Source of the DNA: Palaemon carinicauda
Lineage: Eukaryota > Arthropoda > Malacostraca > Decapoda > Palaemonidae
Length of the DNA: 64,000 nt
Reading direction: 5' to 3'
Assembly: GCF_036898095.1 (NCBI RefSeq)
Contig: NC_090736.1
Location: forward strand, 15,252,256 to 15,316,255
Program-made: the position numbers and the translations under genes
Shown: positions 43,508 to 52,845 of the stretch, piece after piece
Position numbering within the stretch: position 1 is the stretch's first letter
Layout of the letters: each line of letters starts with the position of its first letter
The notes under the pieces: generated by a model
The model's database searches: none
What the model was told of the DNA's origin: nothing
What the model saw: the letters and a program-made list of their open reading frames with translations, nothing else

Positions 43508-43580
43508 GCTTATACATATATAAATTAAATGCAACAAAAAATTTATGCTAAGCTTATATCCAAATCCGACAGTACGTTAG
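43123..43580. repeat. CT-rich satellite, right part
   Basis: Three CT blocks (43144-43219, 43301-43362, 43441-43505) are separated by about 80-bp spacers that match the left part (ATCTATGTCCGACAGTAGG). The last unit is diverged. Open frames here are only Arg-Glu or Leu-Ser dipeptide runs. Confidence 0.95.
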
Positions 43581-43960
43581 GCTTAAAACACCAAAACAAG
43601 AGCATTTCATTTTGTAAGCTGTTCTCTATTTCTAGCAGCTAACATAATGTACAGGCATATGTATTGAAAGTAGTCTAACAATCATGGTCTTTTTTAAGTC
43701 AGCTGAGCCTCGTCTAAGCATTTTTGTATTTTTTCTACTATCAATTTAAGATGCATTTTAGCAAGAGAAATTATTTTTTTTTTTTTTGAGCTTGTCAGCT
43801 GATCTCAAGGTAACGCTATCGAAAATACGCTCACATAATTAACAGATTAATTTTGATATAATTATTTGTTGATTCCTAATGCTAAATTTCACGTTTTGGC
43901 GATTCGTAACTCTAAATTTAATGTATTGATTCGTGTTCTTTGGCAAATTCTAATGATGTA
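43581..43960. other. AT-rich DNA, nothing recognised
   Basis: No frame, motif or repeat that I can support beyond a short poly(T) near 43770. Confidence 0.4.
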
Positions 43961-44165
43961 GAGTATTAGTTGGTTTTTCAATACTGGGCAGTATTAGTTT
44001 CCAATTTTTTTAAGGGTATTAGTTACACATTTTTTTACTATTGTACAGTATTAGTTGCTAATTTCTAATACTGTACATTATTAGTAACTGATTTTTAATA
44101 ATGTACAATATCAGTTGCCAAATTTTATTACTGTACAGTAATAGTTGTCAATTACTAATGCTATA
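43961..44165. repeat. 30-bp minisatellite
   Basis: Four consecutive 30-bp units start at 44046, 44076, 44106 and 44136, each of the form CA-TATTAGTTGC-AATTT-TAATACTGTA with substitutions. More degenerate units precede from 43961. Divergence between units is high. Confidence 0.8.
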
Positions 44166-44486
44166 TTTCAGGTTTTGACTTGCCCTTTTTAATATTACAC
44201 TGTCTTTGGTGATTCGTAATTAAAACATTTTCGTTTTTACTTGTTTTTGTTTTTTCATCGTTCTTTTTTGCCATTTCTTATACTGTACAATATTAGATGG
44301 CGATTTATAGCGTTAAATTTTATGGTCTGACTTGAGCTATATAACATTATACTGTATTTGGCGATTTTTAACTCTGAAAGTGAAGAAAGATGGTCGAATT
44401 TAGAGTTTACTCGTTATAAGAAATTCGCTAATACCAAATACGCGGTCAATAGGAGTTGACAGTATAAAATGTTGAAAGCCTGAACA

Positions 44487-44586
44487 TATACTTTTACGGG
44501 TTTATTTCTCGCCCTCCATCAAACACTAAAGGTCTGTTCAGGCGGGCCTTGATGTGTGAAAAAATAATTTCTTTCCAGTTAATATA
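44487..44586 (-). repeat. 3'-end fragment of the 31.8-kb LINE family
   Basis: Reverse complement of 43025-43115 with few changes (GTTTATTTCTCGCCCTCCAT, CAGGCGGGCCTTGATG). A 5'-truncated insertion of about 100 bp, 1.4 kb from the full copy and in opposite orientation. Confidence 0.88.
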
Positions 44587-45774
44587 CACCACTATACTAA
44601 GAAAACTAAATTACAAAAGTTTACGACGGACATCAAGCTAAATTTTCTACTCTGCACCTACCCAAAATGATATTTTCTTAACTAACAGGAAGACAGGGGC
44701 AGAAAATAATAGTTACTGAAAGGCATAACAGTGGGAAAAGAAAATCACAGATTAGCTGCATGCGCATAACAGAATCTAGTGTCTGTAATGAATTGCTGAA
44801 AGTACTCAGTTGGCAAGAACCCCCTGAAACCAGTAATGTCCAGGCTAGAAAAAGCTCAGCCAAAAGAATTTGATTCTAGAAGGAATAAGATTGAAATAAC
44901 GCATTCTTTAAGAAGCTAGATAGCTTGGTGGATGAAGAATGGAGAAAACAAACAAAGTAACAAGTGTAATGCAGTACAGTGCAATACTTTCAAATTCACT
45001 GCCTTGTAGGCCTACACATATTAACACATTATACTTACTTGGTATAAATGCCACTAAAAATTGGTGTGATCTTGAGCATTTTGTTCATCCATTGCTTAAA
45101 ACTGGTACTCAGTCAGTAGACAGTGACCAGTCTTCTTTTGGTGTGGTCAAACCAACCACATTGATCACAGCTCAAATGCACTCTGAAACAGAAGTTGCAA
45201 ATTATTGGCAAATCTATACTGTACTAATATTCTTAATACACGAATTTGGAACATCTAATCCTGCTTAAATTAAATGAGCTTTTTAAAAAGAACCAAAAAG
45301 ATTATTAACCTTTTTTCTAGGGGAAGAAGGAATTGTTAATACCATCAAACTTTGTCAGCCTAGCTAAACACATCTACACCAAATTTAGAATTTTTCAAGT
45401 AACAGATTTTTTTTTTTTTAAACATGAAGTGATAGTAATCTCTTGTGCTTTAATTAGGGGAAAAGGGGTGATGGAGACTTGGTAATTGGGTTCTAGAATG
45501 AGAGCAATAAAACAAAGCCATGTATTTGGAATAATATTCTTTTTGCAAAATGCCTAAGATAGTTAGCTGACATACCCTTTGGATGTTTTCTTGATGTTCA
45601 GTATGTGTATAGAGAATACATTAGCAACTTTATAGGGTGAAAATCAGACTTGCATCGAAAATCCACTCAAACTACTGTGGTTGATGACTTATGGTAGAGT
45701 ATTACTGCATTCGTCATAAAAATTCCCAGTATACTCTGGGTAAGAGGGTAGAGTCAATGATGGAATGAAATGGA
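44587..45774. other. AT-rich DNA with one unassigned small frame
   Basis: A plus-strand frame (44939-45268, 109 codons) has no motif that I recognise. Splice-like or promoter-like context is not evident. It is probably chance. Confidence 0.3.
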
Positions 45775-45990
45775 ATATGACGAATTTGGAGATAATTTTG
45801 CATTTTTCCTAAATATACAAACCAGAGTCCTTCACGCAGGAGATGATAACGAAGATGGAATACACAGCAGCTAAAATTCTAAAACGAGATGTAAACATGT
45901 GGTTGGTAGCTACAGACAGAGAGCAGGGAAGACCCGGTCCCTGTCTGGTCTTCAACTGGTGACTCTCATCTTAATTTGTTGGACAAAAAT
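45775..45990 (+). repeat. Solo DIRS-type terminal fragment
   Basis: It reads ACGAATTTGGAGATAATTTT then GCATTTTTCCTAAATATACA and AACCAGAGTCCTTCA, a degenerate form of the family A right-edge complement. A segment related to 4340-4440 follows (GTAAACATGTGGTTGGTAGC, GAGAGCAGGGAA). Confidence 0.55.
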
Positions 45991-45999
45991 TGGCAGTCT

Positions 46000-46290
46000 A
46001 TTAACTTTCTTATTCCTGATCACGATAATAATCTCTGGCACAGTCATTTAGTTAGTTTTTATGCATGTTACATAAGATTTTTCATAATTTCAACCATCCT
46101 TTGGATTCAGATTTCTCCAGACTGTACCAGCCTATAGGTAGTACAGGGTATGCAGTTAATTGTAAGTCTTGCTTTCTGCATCATAAGACTCAAACTACAC
46201 AGTATTTTTTAAGTATGTTTCTGTGCACTGGTTACTGATATTCCTGGTTACTTTAATTTGTTTTAAACATAAGGAAGCTACTGATTAGTT
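46000..46290 (+). pseudogene. LINE ORF2 C-terminal relic (family of the 30.7-kb fragment)
   Basis: Blocks such as AATCTCTGGCAC, ATGCATGTTACATAAGATTT and TTTCATAAT match the reverse complement of about 31060-31260. The relic is too decayed to give a frame. Orientation is plus. Confidence 0.55.
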
Positions 46291-46459
46291 ATCATGAAGC
46301 CATGTATTGTGTTGTGTTAGTCTAAACTGTGGTAGTTTATGTATGGTATGTTATGAAAAAAACTACGCTCATAGGTTCCTCAAGACATCTCTCATATCAA
46401 ATACCAAAAAATTGTGCCATTGCTTTGCTTAGTTTCATCTCAGCTGATCGCACAGCAAT

Positions 46460-46819
46460 TTACATATCGTTTGCCGCTACTTTACAATAATTCCAACTTT
46501 CTTCGTAATGTTTTTTCTCACAACTTAATGTTAAGGGATAGTGAAAAAATTCTTCCTTTGACCTTCCCTGTACGTCCCTTGTAACTAAACGGACACATTT
46601 GCTGTAAGCATGCAGGGAGCCACCTATGAATCTTTTGTGAATAATCCATGAATAGCCCAATGACAGACATTGTTTCATGACATGCTTAATGACGTATCTC
46701 TCTTGGCCAACGAGCAACTTCCATCGCTTGGAGTGTCCAGGATTTTTTTCTCTAAAGTAAAAAATACCACCGTAATGATGACTCACATGGCTACCGTGCC
46801 CAGCCCATCCATGCACCAC
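46460..46819 (-). other. Unrecognised 119-codon minus-strand frame
   Basis: A frame beginning MVHGWAGHGSHVSHHYGG with several Cys and His residues. No known family is apparent. The sequence around its start (about 46775-46850) is imperfectly duplicated at about 46925-47010 (GACTC.CATGG, CATCCATG, CCACTTG), and the second copy is not open. It could be a small gene fragment, an element remnant or chance. Confidence 0.2.
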
Positions 46820-47158
46820 TTGTCAGAATAGAAGACTGAGATAATGCTTATTTGAGTGTGTAGTGAATCACAATAGAGCAAAGACCATTTGAGGGACATG
46901 ATACGTTATTGGTAATTATGATATTTCAGTAGTGACTCGCATGGATGTCTTGCACAGCACATCCATGTTCCACTTGCTACAACAGAGGAGCAATTAGATA
47001 ATGTGAGCCACCACAAAGCAACCCCCCCTCCCCTGCTTACTCGCAGCAAACATAGTAATTTGGTGATGAAAATGTAGTGGTTAAGTTAAATGATTTTCCA
47101 TTATCCATTAAAATGAATTTTCGGGAAAAACTTTACTAGAAAAGTTGTTGGAATTATC

Positions 47159-47525
47159 TTAAATGACAAATTCGTAGATAATTTGTATTTTTCCTAACCA
47201 CACAAGCCTTAGCTATTTAATTAGGGTATTACCTTCGGCGTAGCAGAAACGACGAGCCAATAGATTTTTAATGAGGGTTTACTACCCTCTCGCTAATTAG
47301 CAAAGGGGCAGGGAGGGGTAGCTAGCTACCCCTCCCCCCCCCCCCCCTTCACACACTGGTGAATAGCTCACTTTGCTTAGAGGTAGGACTTCCCGGGGGA
47401 CAGGGCTGGCGGACAAGTTTGATTAAATAGCTAAGGTTTGTATGGTTAGGAAAAATACAAATTATCTACGAATTTGTCATTTGTTCCGTAACCGAAATAC
47501 AAACCACGCTATTTAATTAGGGTGA
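47159..47525 (-). repeat. Left (3') terminal repeat and complementary region, copy 2
   Basis: Inverted arms AAATGACAAATTCGTAGATA (47161) and its complement near 47460-47490 enclose about 270 bp. Then TTGTTCCGTAACCGAAATAC, the complement of the outer right edge, completes the complementary region. A poly(C) run lies near 47333. Confidence 0.88.
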
Positions 47526-48002
47526 CTTAACCCTTAGGTAGGGTGGTAAGTCCCAGCCATACTGGCTTTGGCTTTTGCCCGGGGACTCAGTATCTGAGTG
47601 TGTAGAACTCAAGATAAGGGGTCCCTGCACCTCGCAAGTGCCTTGCTCTTCAAGGACCGCGGCCTACGCAAGCTAGTGTGTGAAGGAGTGAAGTGTGACT
47701 TGTCCTAGGAAGTTGACCTGGAGTCCTTTAGATGGAAATCTAGGTTAGGACGATCCCAATACCACCTCGTAAGGGTATGGGGACGTGATAGTATTAACTT
47801 AATACTAGGAACACAAGGAAACATGGTTTGCCTACAGTGGTTTGAGGTCAATTGTGCAGAGAACCCAGGATGCTGCTTTCCCCAAGAGAGGGTAGAATGA
47901 AGAAAAGAATAAGAGCTAGGCATACCTTTTCATTCATGCAGACTAAAACCGGGTAACAATGCCCTCAACCTTCTGCTACTTGTCCATTAAGGAGCCTGAG
48001 GT
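47526..48002 (-). other. 3' noncoding region, copy 2
   Basis: The same blocks as 29163-29574 in reverse (ACCTCGTAAGGGTATGGGGA, CTTTCCCCAAGAGAGG). Confidence 0.7.
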
Positions 48003-49190
48003 TTAAACCAGCTGTTGTGCTGCCACCACAGGGCCGATAGAGAACGTATCGAGCTTCCTGTGGGTCACGCCTTGCAGGTAGTGGGCTGTGAAGGTCGTTT
48101 GACGCTTCCACACCCCTGCATGTAGAACCTGCGTCAAAGAGTAATTTCTCTTGAATGTCAGGGACGTAGCGATGCCTCTGACATCGTGCGCCCTAGGGCG
48201 ACGTGACGGAGGAGGGTCAGGATTCAGGGAATGGTGGATAACCCTGCGAATCCAAGCTGAGATTTTATTCTTAATGACCCTCCTCTTTGTCCTTCCTGTG
48301 CTCACGAACAATGCTTGCACTCGAGGACGGATTGCAGCTGTTCTCTTAAGGTAGAGCCTCAGACTCCTTACTGGGCACAGTAGGAGATGGTCTGGGTCAT
48401 CTGTTACAGAACGGAGACTCGAGATCCGGAAGGAGTCGAACTGGGGGTCCAGAACTCCTGGATTCTGAGTCTTAGCTACAAACTCAGGGACGAATGTGAA
48501 CGTTAACTTTCCCCATCCCCTTGAATGGACAATGTCATACAAGAGACCATGAAGTTCGCTGACTCGCTTGGCCAAGGCCAAAGCAAGCAGGAACACCGTC
48601 TTCCAAGTCAGGTGGCGATCAGAAGCCTGGCGTAATGGTTCGAAAGGAGGTCTCTTAAGAAACCTGAGGACTCGAACCACGTTCCATGGAGGAGGTCTCA
48701 CTTCCGACTGGGGGCATGTAAGTTCATAACTTCGTATGAGTAAAGAAAGTTCCAGCAAGGAGGAAATGTCCATTCCTTTGAGCCTGAAGGCAAGACTTAA
48801 GGCTGAGCGATAGCCTTTCACTGCCGAGACTGAAAGGCGCATTTCTTCCCGCAAATACACAAGGAACTCCGCTATTGATGGAATAGTGGCATCGAGTGGA
48901 GAGATACCCCTTCCACGACACCAACCACAGAAAACTCTCCACTTTGCCTGGTAGACACCTGCGGATGACTTTCGCAGGTGTTTTGACATCCTTTCCCCAA
49001 CTTGTTGCGAAAAGCCTCTCTCTGTGAGGAGACGCTGGATAGTCTCCAGGCGTGAAGTCGTAGAGATGCTACGGCTTTGTGGAAGATGTTGGCACGTGGT
49101 TGTCTGAGTAGCTCGTGTCGAGGAGGAAGTTCTCTCGGGAGTTCCGTCAGGAGCTGCAGAAGGTCCGGGAACCACTCTGCGTGATGCCAT
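48003..49190 (-). CDS. DIRS tyrosine recombinase, family A copy 2, intact frame
   Basis: 395 residues from an ATG reading MASRRVVPG to a TAA stop. An N-terminal DNA-binding domain is seen (VYQAKWRVFCGWCRGRG, IAEFLVYLREE, VKGYRSALSL). Catalytic residues are all present: Arg209 (LAKRVSELHG), His335-x-x-Arg338 (RAHDVRGIATS), Trp361 (GVWKRQTTF) and Tyr371 (TAHYLQGV). The protein ends FSIGPVVAAQQLV, the same ending as in the other copies. This is the only undamaged recombinase among the family A copies here. It shares the MASR start and length with the family B enzyme. Expression is unknown, since its element lacks RT. Confidence 0.87.
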   Translation of the reverse strand: MASRRVVPGPSAAPDGTPERTSSSTRATQTTTCQHLPQSRSISTTSRLETIQRLLTERGFSQQVGERMSKHLRKSSAGVYQAKWRVFCGWCRGRGISPLDATIPSIAEFLVYLREEMRLSVSAVKGYRSALSLAFRLKGMDISSLLELSLLIRSYELTCPQSEVRPPPWNVVRVLRFLKRPPFEPLRQASDRHLTWKTVFLLALALAKRVSELHGLLYDIVHSRGWGKLTFTFVPEFVAKTQNPGVLDPQFDSFRISSLRSVTDDPDHLLLCPVRSLRLYLKRTAAIRPRVQALFVSTGRTKRRVIKNKISAWIRRVIHHSLNPDPPPSRRPRAHDVRGIATSLTFKRNYSLTQVLHAGVWKRQTTFTAHYLQGVTHRKLDTFSIGPVVAAQQLV

Positions 49191-49276
49191 AGCGGAGCTA
49201 TTAAAGTCATTGAAAGGTTGACTGATATTCTGGTCTTGTTGAGTACTCTTCTCATCAGACAGAACGGGGGAAAGGC

Positions 49277-49671
49277 TTAGACATCAATGTTGTCCCACCG
49301 TTGTTGAAAGGCATCTTGCCAGAGTGCCTTGGGGTCCGGGACTGGGGAGCAGTACAGCGGGAGCTTGAAATTCAAGGCTGTCGCGAACACATCCACCGTC
49401 GGGGAACCCCACGAAGTCAGGACTTTGTTGGCTACTAGACGATCCAAAGACCACTCGGTACTCACTATCTGAGATGCCCTGCTCAGACTGTCGGCGAGCA
49501 CATTCCTCTTGCCTGGAATGAAGTGAGCTGATAGTGGAATCGAGTGGACTTCGGTCCATTTCAGTATCTCTACTGCAAGATGGGATAGCTGCTGTGATAA
49601 GGTACCTCCCTGCTTGTTGATGTAAGCCGTTACCGTGGTGTTGTTGCTCATCACCACCGCGGAGTGACCCA
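49277..49671 (-). pseudogene. RNase H C-terminal half and downstream domain, copy 2
   Basis: After the deletion junction the frame reads SAVVMSNNTTVTAYINKQGG. The Asp of the usual SDNTT box has become Asn. Then SAHFIPGKRNVLADSLSRAS, TSWGSPTVDVFATALNFKLP, LYCSPVPDP and ALWQDAFQQRW. The frame ends near 49277. The first RNase H Asp and the Glu segment are gone with the deletion. Confidence 0.82.
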
Positions 49672-50350
49672 CGTGCGGGCGCGTGAGCACGGGGATGATG
49701 GCGAGGGCGCGCGGGCGAGTGATGGCGCGCAGGCGAGCGATGGCACGCTGGCGAGCGATGGCGCGTAGGCGTAGGAGCGCGCGGACGCTCAGGAGATCGA
49801 GGGTGCGCAGAAGCGTGATCCGAAGCATCAGGAAGCGCAGGCGGAGGTGCAAGGGATTACAGGCGTGAAGGAGATGGTTCTCGAGCGCGTGAGCAAGCAG
49901 GATCTCGGCGAGCTCTAGGCGAGCGCCCACGCGCAGGGGTGTTCCCCCTACTGCGTAGGCGAACAGGAGGGCACGCAGCAGGGTCTGGAGTCTGCACGTG
50001 ATGGCGCGTATGCGATGGCTGACGCTGAAGAGAAGGAGAAGCTTTAGTCTTTCTTCTTGTACCTAGATCCGGAGATCGTGGGCGCGCAGGCGAACGATGG
50101 CGTGCAGGCAAACGCTGGCGCGCAGGAGAAAAGTGCAAGCGAGCAGGAGATCGTGGGCACGCAGGAGATCGTGGGTGCGCAGGAGATCGTGGGCGCGCAG
50201 GAAATCGTGGGCGCGTGGGGTGCACATCAGGAGGAGGGCGTGCTGATGTACGCTGGCAAGGAAAAGACCGCTGGCGAACAGGAGAGCTCTGGCGAGCAGG
50301 TGAGCGCTGTCGAGCAGGAGAGCGCTGAAGAGCAGGAGAACGATGGAGAG
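49672..50350 (-). repeat. 18-bp-type repeat region in Gag, copy 2
   Basis: Units related to GCGCGCAGGAGATCGTGG recur, with length multiples of 18 bp. On the coding strand one frame gives RSPAR/RSPAHP-type hexapeptides (RSPARQRSPARQSSP). Other frames are also largely open. Confidence 0.82.
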
Positions 50351-51670
50351 AAATCTCCGCTGCAGGAGGTCTCTGGGGCGTTGTCTCCGAAGATGATGTT
50401 CTACGAAGAGAAGGCTTCACCGCAGGAGAGCGTTTGTGCGAAATTGCGCGCGAGCGCGCAGGAGAACGTTGAAGCGCAGGGGATACCTGGCGCTTATGCC
50501 CCAAAGGGACCGGTGCCCGTTGGAAAACGGGATGCGTGGGCGCCCAACGTGCATCAGCAGCCAGGAACGGAGACGGCAGGTCCGAAGGTCTGGCAGGCGA
50601 AGGAGAACGATCGGCAAAGAGGTTCAAAGATGCAATGGTCGGAGCACAGCGAGGAGGATCCTCTGCGGGGGACTGCGATGGCGAAGAGCTGAAGAGGAGC
50701 CTCTTAACTCCCTTGTGAGGAGAAGGAAGACCTCTACGGCGAAGGGGAAGGCAAGCCTTCCGACGGATACGTTCTTTGGGGCGGCAGGCAGACCATCCTT
50801 AGTCCTCCGAAGAGGAGTCTCTGTCAATGAACTCCCCCGAGGGGGGGGAATCACCTGCAGGAGAGACCGTAGGACTTAGCTCCTCCCTCGAAGGATGTTC
50901 GGAGGGGGGAACTAAGCCTTCAGCTGCATCGGGAACCAAGGCAGGGGTTTGACCCAACTCGTCGGAGGCCCCTGCCACAACAACGTCGACGATAGACAGA
51001 GGGTCAACCTCCGCTATCACCGGTGACTGTTTGACAGCAGCTCCCAACTGGATTAAGTCAAACAGGGCTTCCCTGGAGAGCAAGCCCTTAAGCCCCAAGG
51101 AAGCCCAAAGCTGCAACAAATCATCATTATTTACAGAATTATAAGATAAATCCTCCCCCGAGGGAGGAGGAGGAGCTGCCTTGCTATGGGAGGCAACTCC
51201 CTCTCCCGAACCCCGAGGTCAGTCAACAAAAGAACGGCCTACGCTACCACTCGATGGTCTCTCAGAAGAGGCCGCTTGAGCGGGAGCTTCGGAGGAGGTT
51301 CTGGCTACGGAAGAAGAGTCCCGGGGTTTTTCTTCAAGGAAACCCTTGAAGGAGAAAGATCCCTTTTGGACTTCTTCTTCCGGCGCCAGGAAAACCTCTC
51401 CCACTGGGAGGTAGACCACTCCCTACACTCACTGCATACTTTCTCCTTGTCACACCGTTGGCCCCTGCAGAACGGACATAAGGTGTGGGGGTCAGTTTCG
51501 CCCGCCAACATATAAGTGCCACAAGGGCGGTCAGGTAATCTGGGGCACTTCCGCATAATGGTAGAGGCCAACTTCCAAACACACACTGAAAGAAAAAGCA
51601 AAGAAATTAAGGCTGTCAATAAGCAAGGGTGAGAGCAGACACGTCTGTTCATCACCCGAGCCAAAAGCAA
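49857..51670 (-). pseudogene. Gag-like ORF1 pieces, copy 2
   Basis: N-terminus (51670-51305): the cysteine module CPRLPDRPCGTYM, CPFCRGQRC, CSECREW as in copies 1 and 3, then a stop near 51305. A second piece (51119-50799) reads LQLWASLGLKGLLSREALF, TVSPAGDSPP. A third (50627-49857) reads SPSPARPSDLPSPFLA and passes into the hexapeptide repeats. Frames are broken between pieces. The C-terminal capsid-like domain found in copies 1 and 3 is missing. Confidence 0.75.
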
Positions 51671-51850
51671 AGTGAGCTATTCACCGGTGTGTGAGGGGGG
51701 GAGGGGTAGCTAGCTACCCCTCCCTACCCCCTCGCTAACTAGCGAGAGGGTAGTAAACCCTCGTTAAAAATCTAATGGCTCGTCGTTTCAGCTACGCCAA
51801 AAGTAATACCCTAATTAAATAGCGTGGTTTGTATTTTGGTTACGGAACCA
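51665..51850 (-). repeat. Right (5') terminal repeat, copy 2
   Basis: Reverse complement of the left terminal block: AAAGTGAGCTATTCACCGGT, TAATGGCTCGTCGTTTCAGC, AATTAAATAGCGTGG and the outer edge TTACGGAACC at 51850. Confidence 0.85.
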
Positions 51851-52072
51851 ATACAAATTACTGTGAAACAAGGCTGGCAAACCTAAACTTCAGCTATGGG
51901 AAAGTCTCCCTTTCATATATTACTTCCTCTACAACAATTAAGACTACAATTGTAGTGGAAACCCATGGATTCACAACTCTAAAAGACATCTTGGAGGGGG
52001 CTGGAATCATAGGGGTAACCGCTCAGTAGGAAAGGGCACAACATATTCCAGTGTTTGTGTTCTTGGTGAAAT
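51851..52072. other. 222-bp host spacer between two DIRS copies
   Basis: A unique-looking segment bordered on each side by a DIRS edge. A plus-strand frame is open through it (ETRLANLNFSYG ... GIIGVTAQ, TAG near 52029). No family is recognised; it could be a scrap of host sequence or of another element. Confidence 0.4.
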
Positions 52073-52405
52073 ATGACAAATTCGTAGATAATTTGTATTT
52101 TTCCTAACTATACAAACCTTAGCTATTTAGTGGGGGTATTACTTTCGGCGTAGCTGAAATGACGAACCATTAAATTTTAACTAGGGTTAACTACTCATAC
52201 CACTAGTTAGCGGGGGTAGGGGAGGGTAGCTTGCTACCGGCCCCCCTCACACCTGTGATTGAGCTCACTTTGCTTATTGGTAGGACTTCAAGGGGGATAG
52301 GGCTGGTGGGTAAGTTTGCTTAAATAACTAAGGTTTGTATAGTTAGGAAAAATACAAATTATCTATGAATTTGCCATTTGTTCCGTAACTGGAATACAAA
52401 CCCCG
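52073..52405 (-). repeat. Left (3') terminal repeat and complementary region, copy 3
   Basis: Inverted arms ATGACAAATTCGTAGATAAT (52073) and ACAAATTATCTATGAATTTG (about 52354) enclose about 260 bp. TTGTTCCGTAACTGGAATAC follows at 52380, the complement of the outer right edge. Confidence 0.88.
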
Positions 52406-52845
52406 CTATTTAATAGGGGTGACTCCCCCATTAGGTAGGGTGGAAGTCCCAGACAATCTGGCTTTGGCTTTACCCGGGGAGTCCTTATCTGAGTGTGTCA
52501 GTACTGAAAAATAAGGAGTCCCTGCACCTCGCTAAAACCTTGTTACCTAAGGTTCGCGGCCTATGCAAGCTGTGTTTTGAGGTATATAGAAGTGTGACTG
52601 TCCAGGTAAAGTTATTCCGAGTTCTTTGGAAGGAAAAACTGTGTAACTAGGACTTTCCCAATACCATCTCGTCAGGGTATGGGGATGCAATAGTATTAGT
52701 TTTAATGCTAGGTAGACAAGAGAGTATGGTTTACCTGGAGTGGTTTGAGGTCAGCTGTGCAGAGAACCCAGGATACTGCTTTCCCCAAGAGAGGGGATGA
52801 TGAAGAAAAGATTAAGGGCCAGTCAAACCTTTTCATTCACGCAGA
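52406..52845 (-). other. 3' noncoding region, copy 3
   Basis: Conserved family A blocks in reverse orientation (ACCATCTCGTCAGGGTATGG, CTTTCCCCAAGAGAGG); no frame. Confidence 0.7.

Larger units (their letters stand above)
47159..51850 (-). mobile_element. DIRS family A copy 2, internally deleted but with open recombinase
   Basis: A 4.7-kb minus-strand element. Right (5') terminal repeat about 51665-51850, Gag N-terminus, a long Gag repeat region, then an abrupt join at about 49671 to the second half of RNase H, followed by a full recombinase frame, 3' noncoding region, complementary region (about 47484-47520) and left terminal repeat. The C-terminal Gag domain, all RT and the first part of RNase H are missing. 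It can only have been, or become, non-autonomous. Confidence 0.88.

Noticed and set aside
44939..45268. 109-codon plus-strand frame
   Set aside because: No motif, no splice or promoter context; length is compatible with chance in the window.
51829..52029. 66-codon frame in the spacer between DIRS copies as an exon
   Set aside because: It begins inside the DIRS edge and has no recognisable family or splice site; noted only as unassigned.
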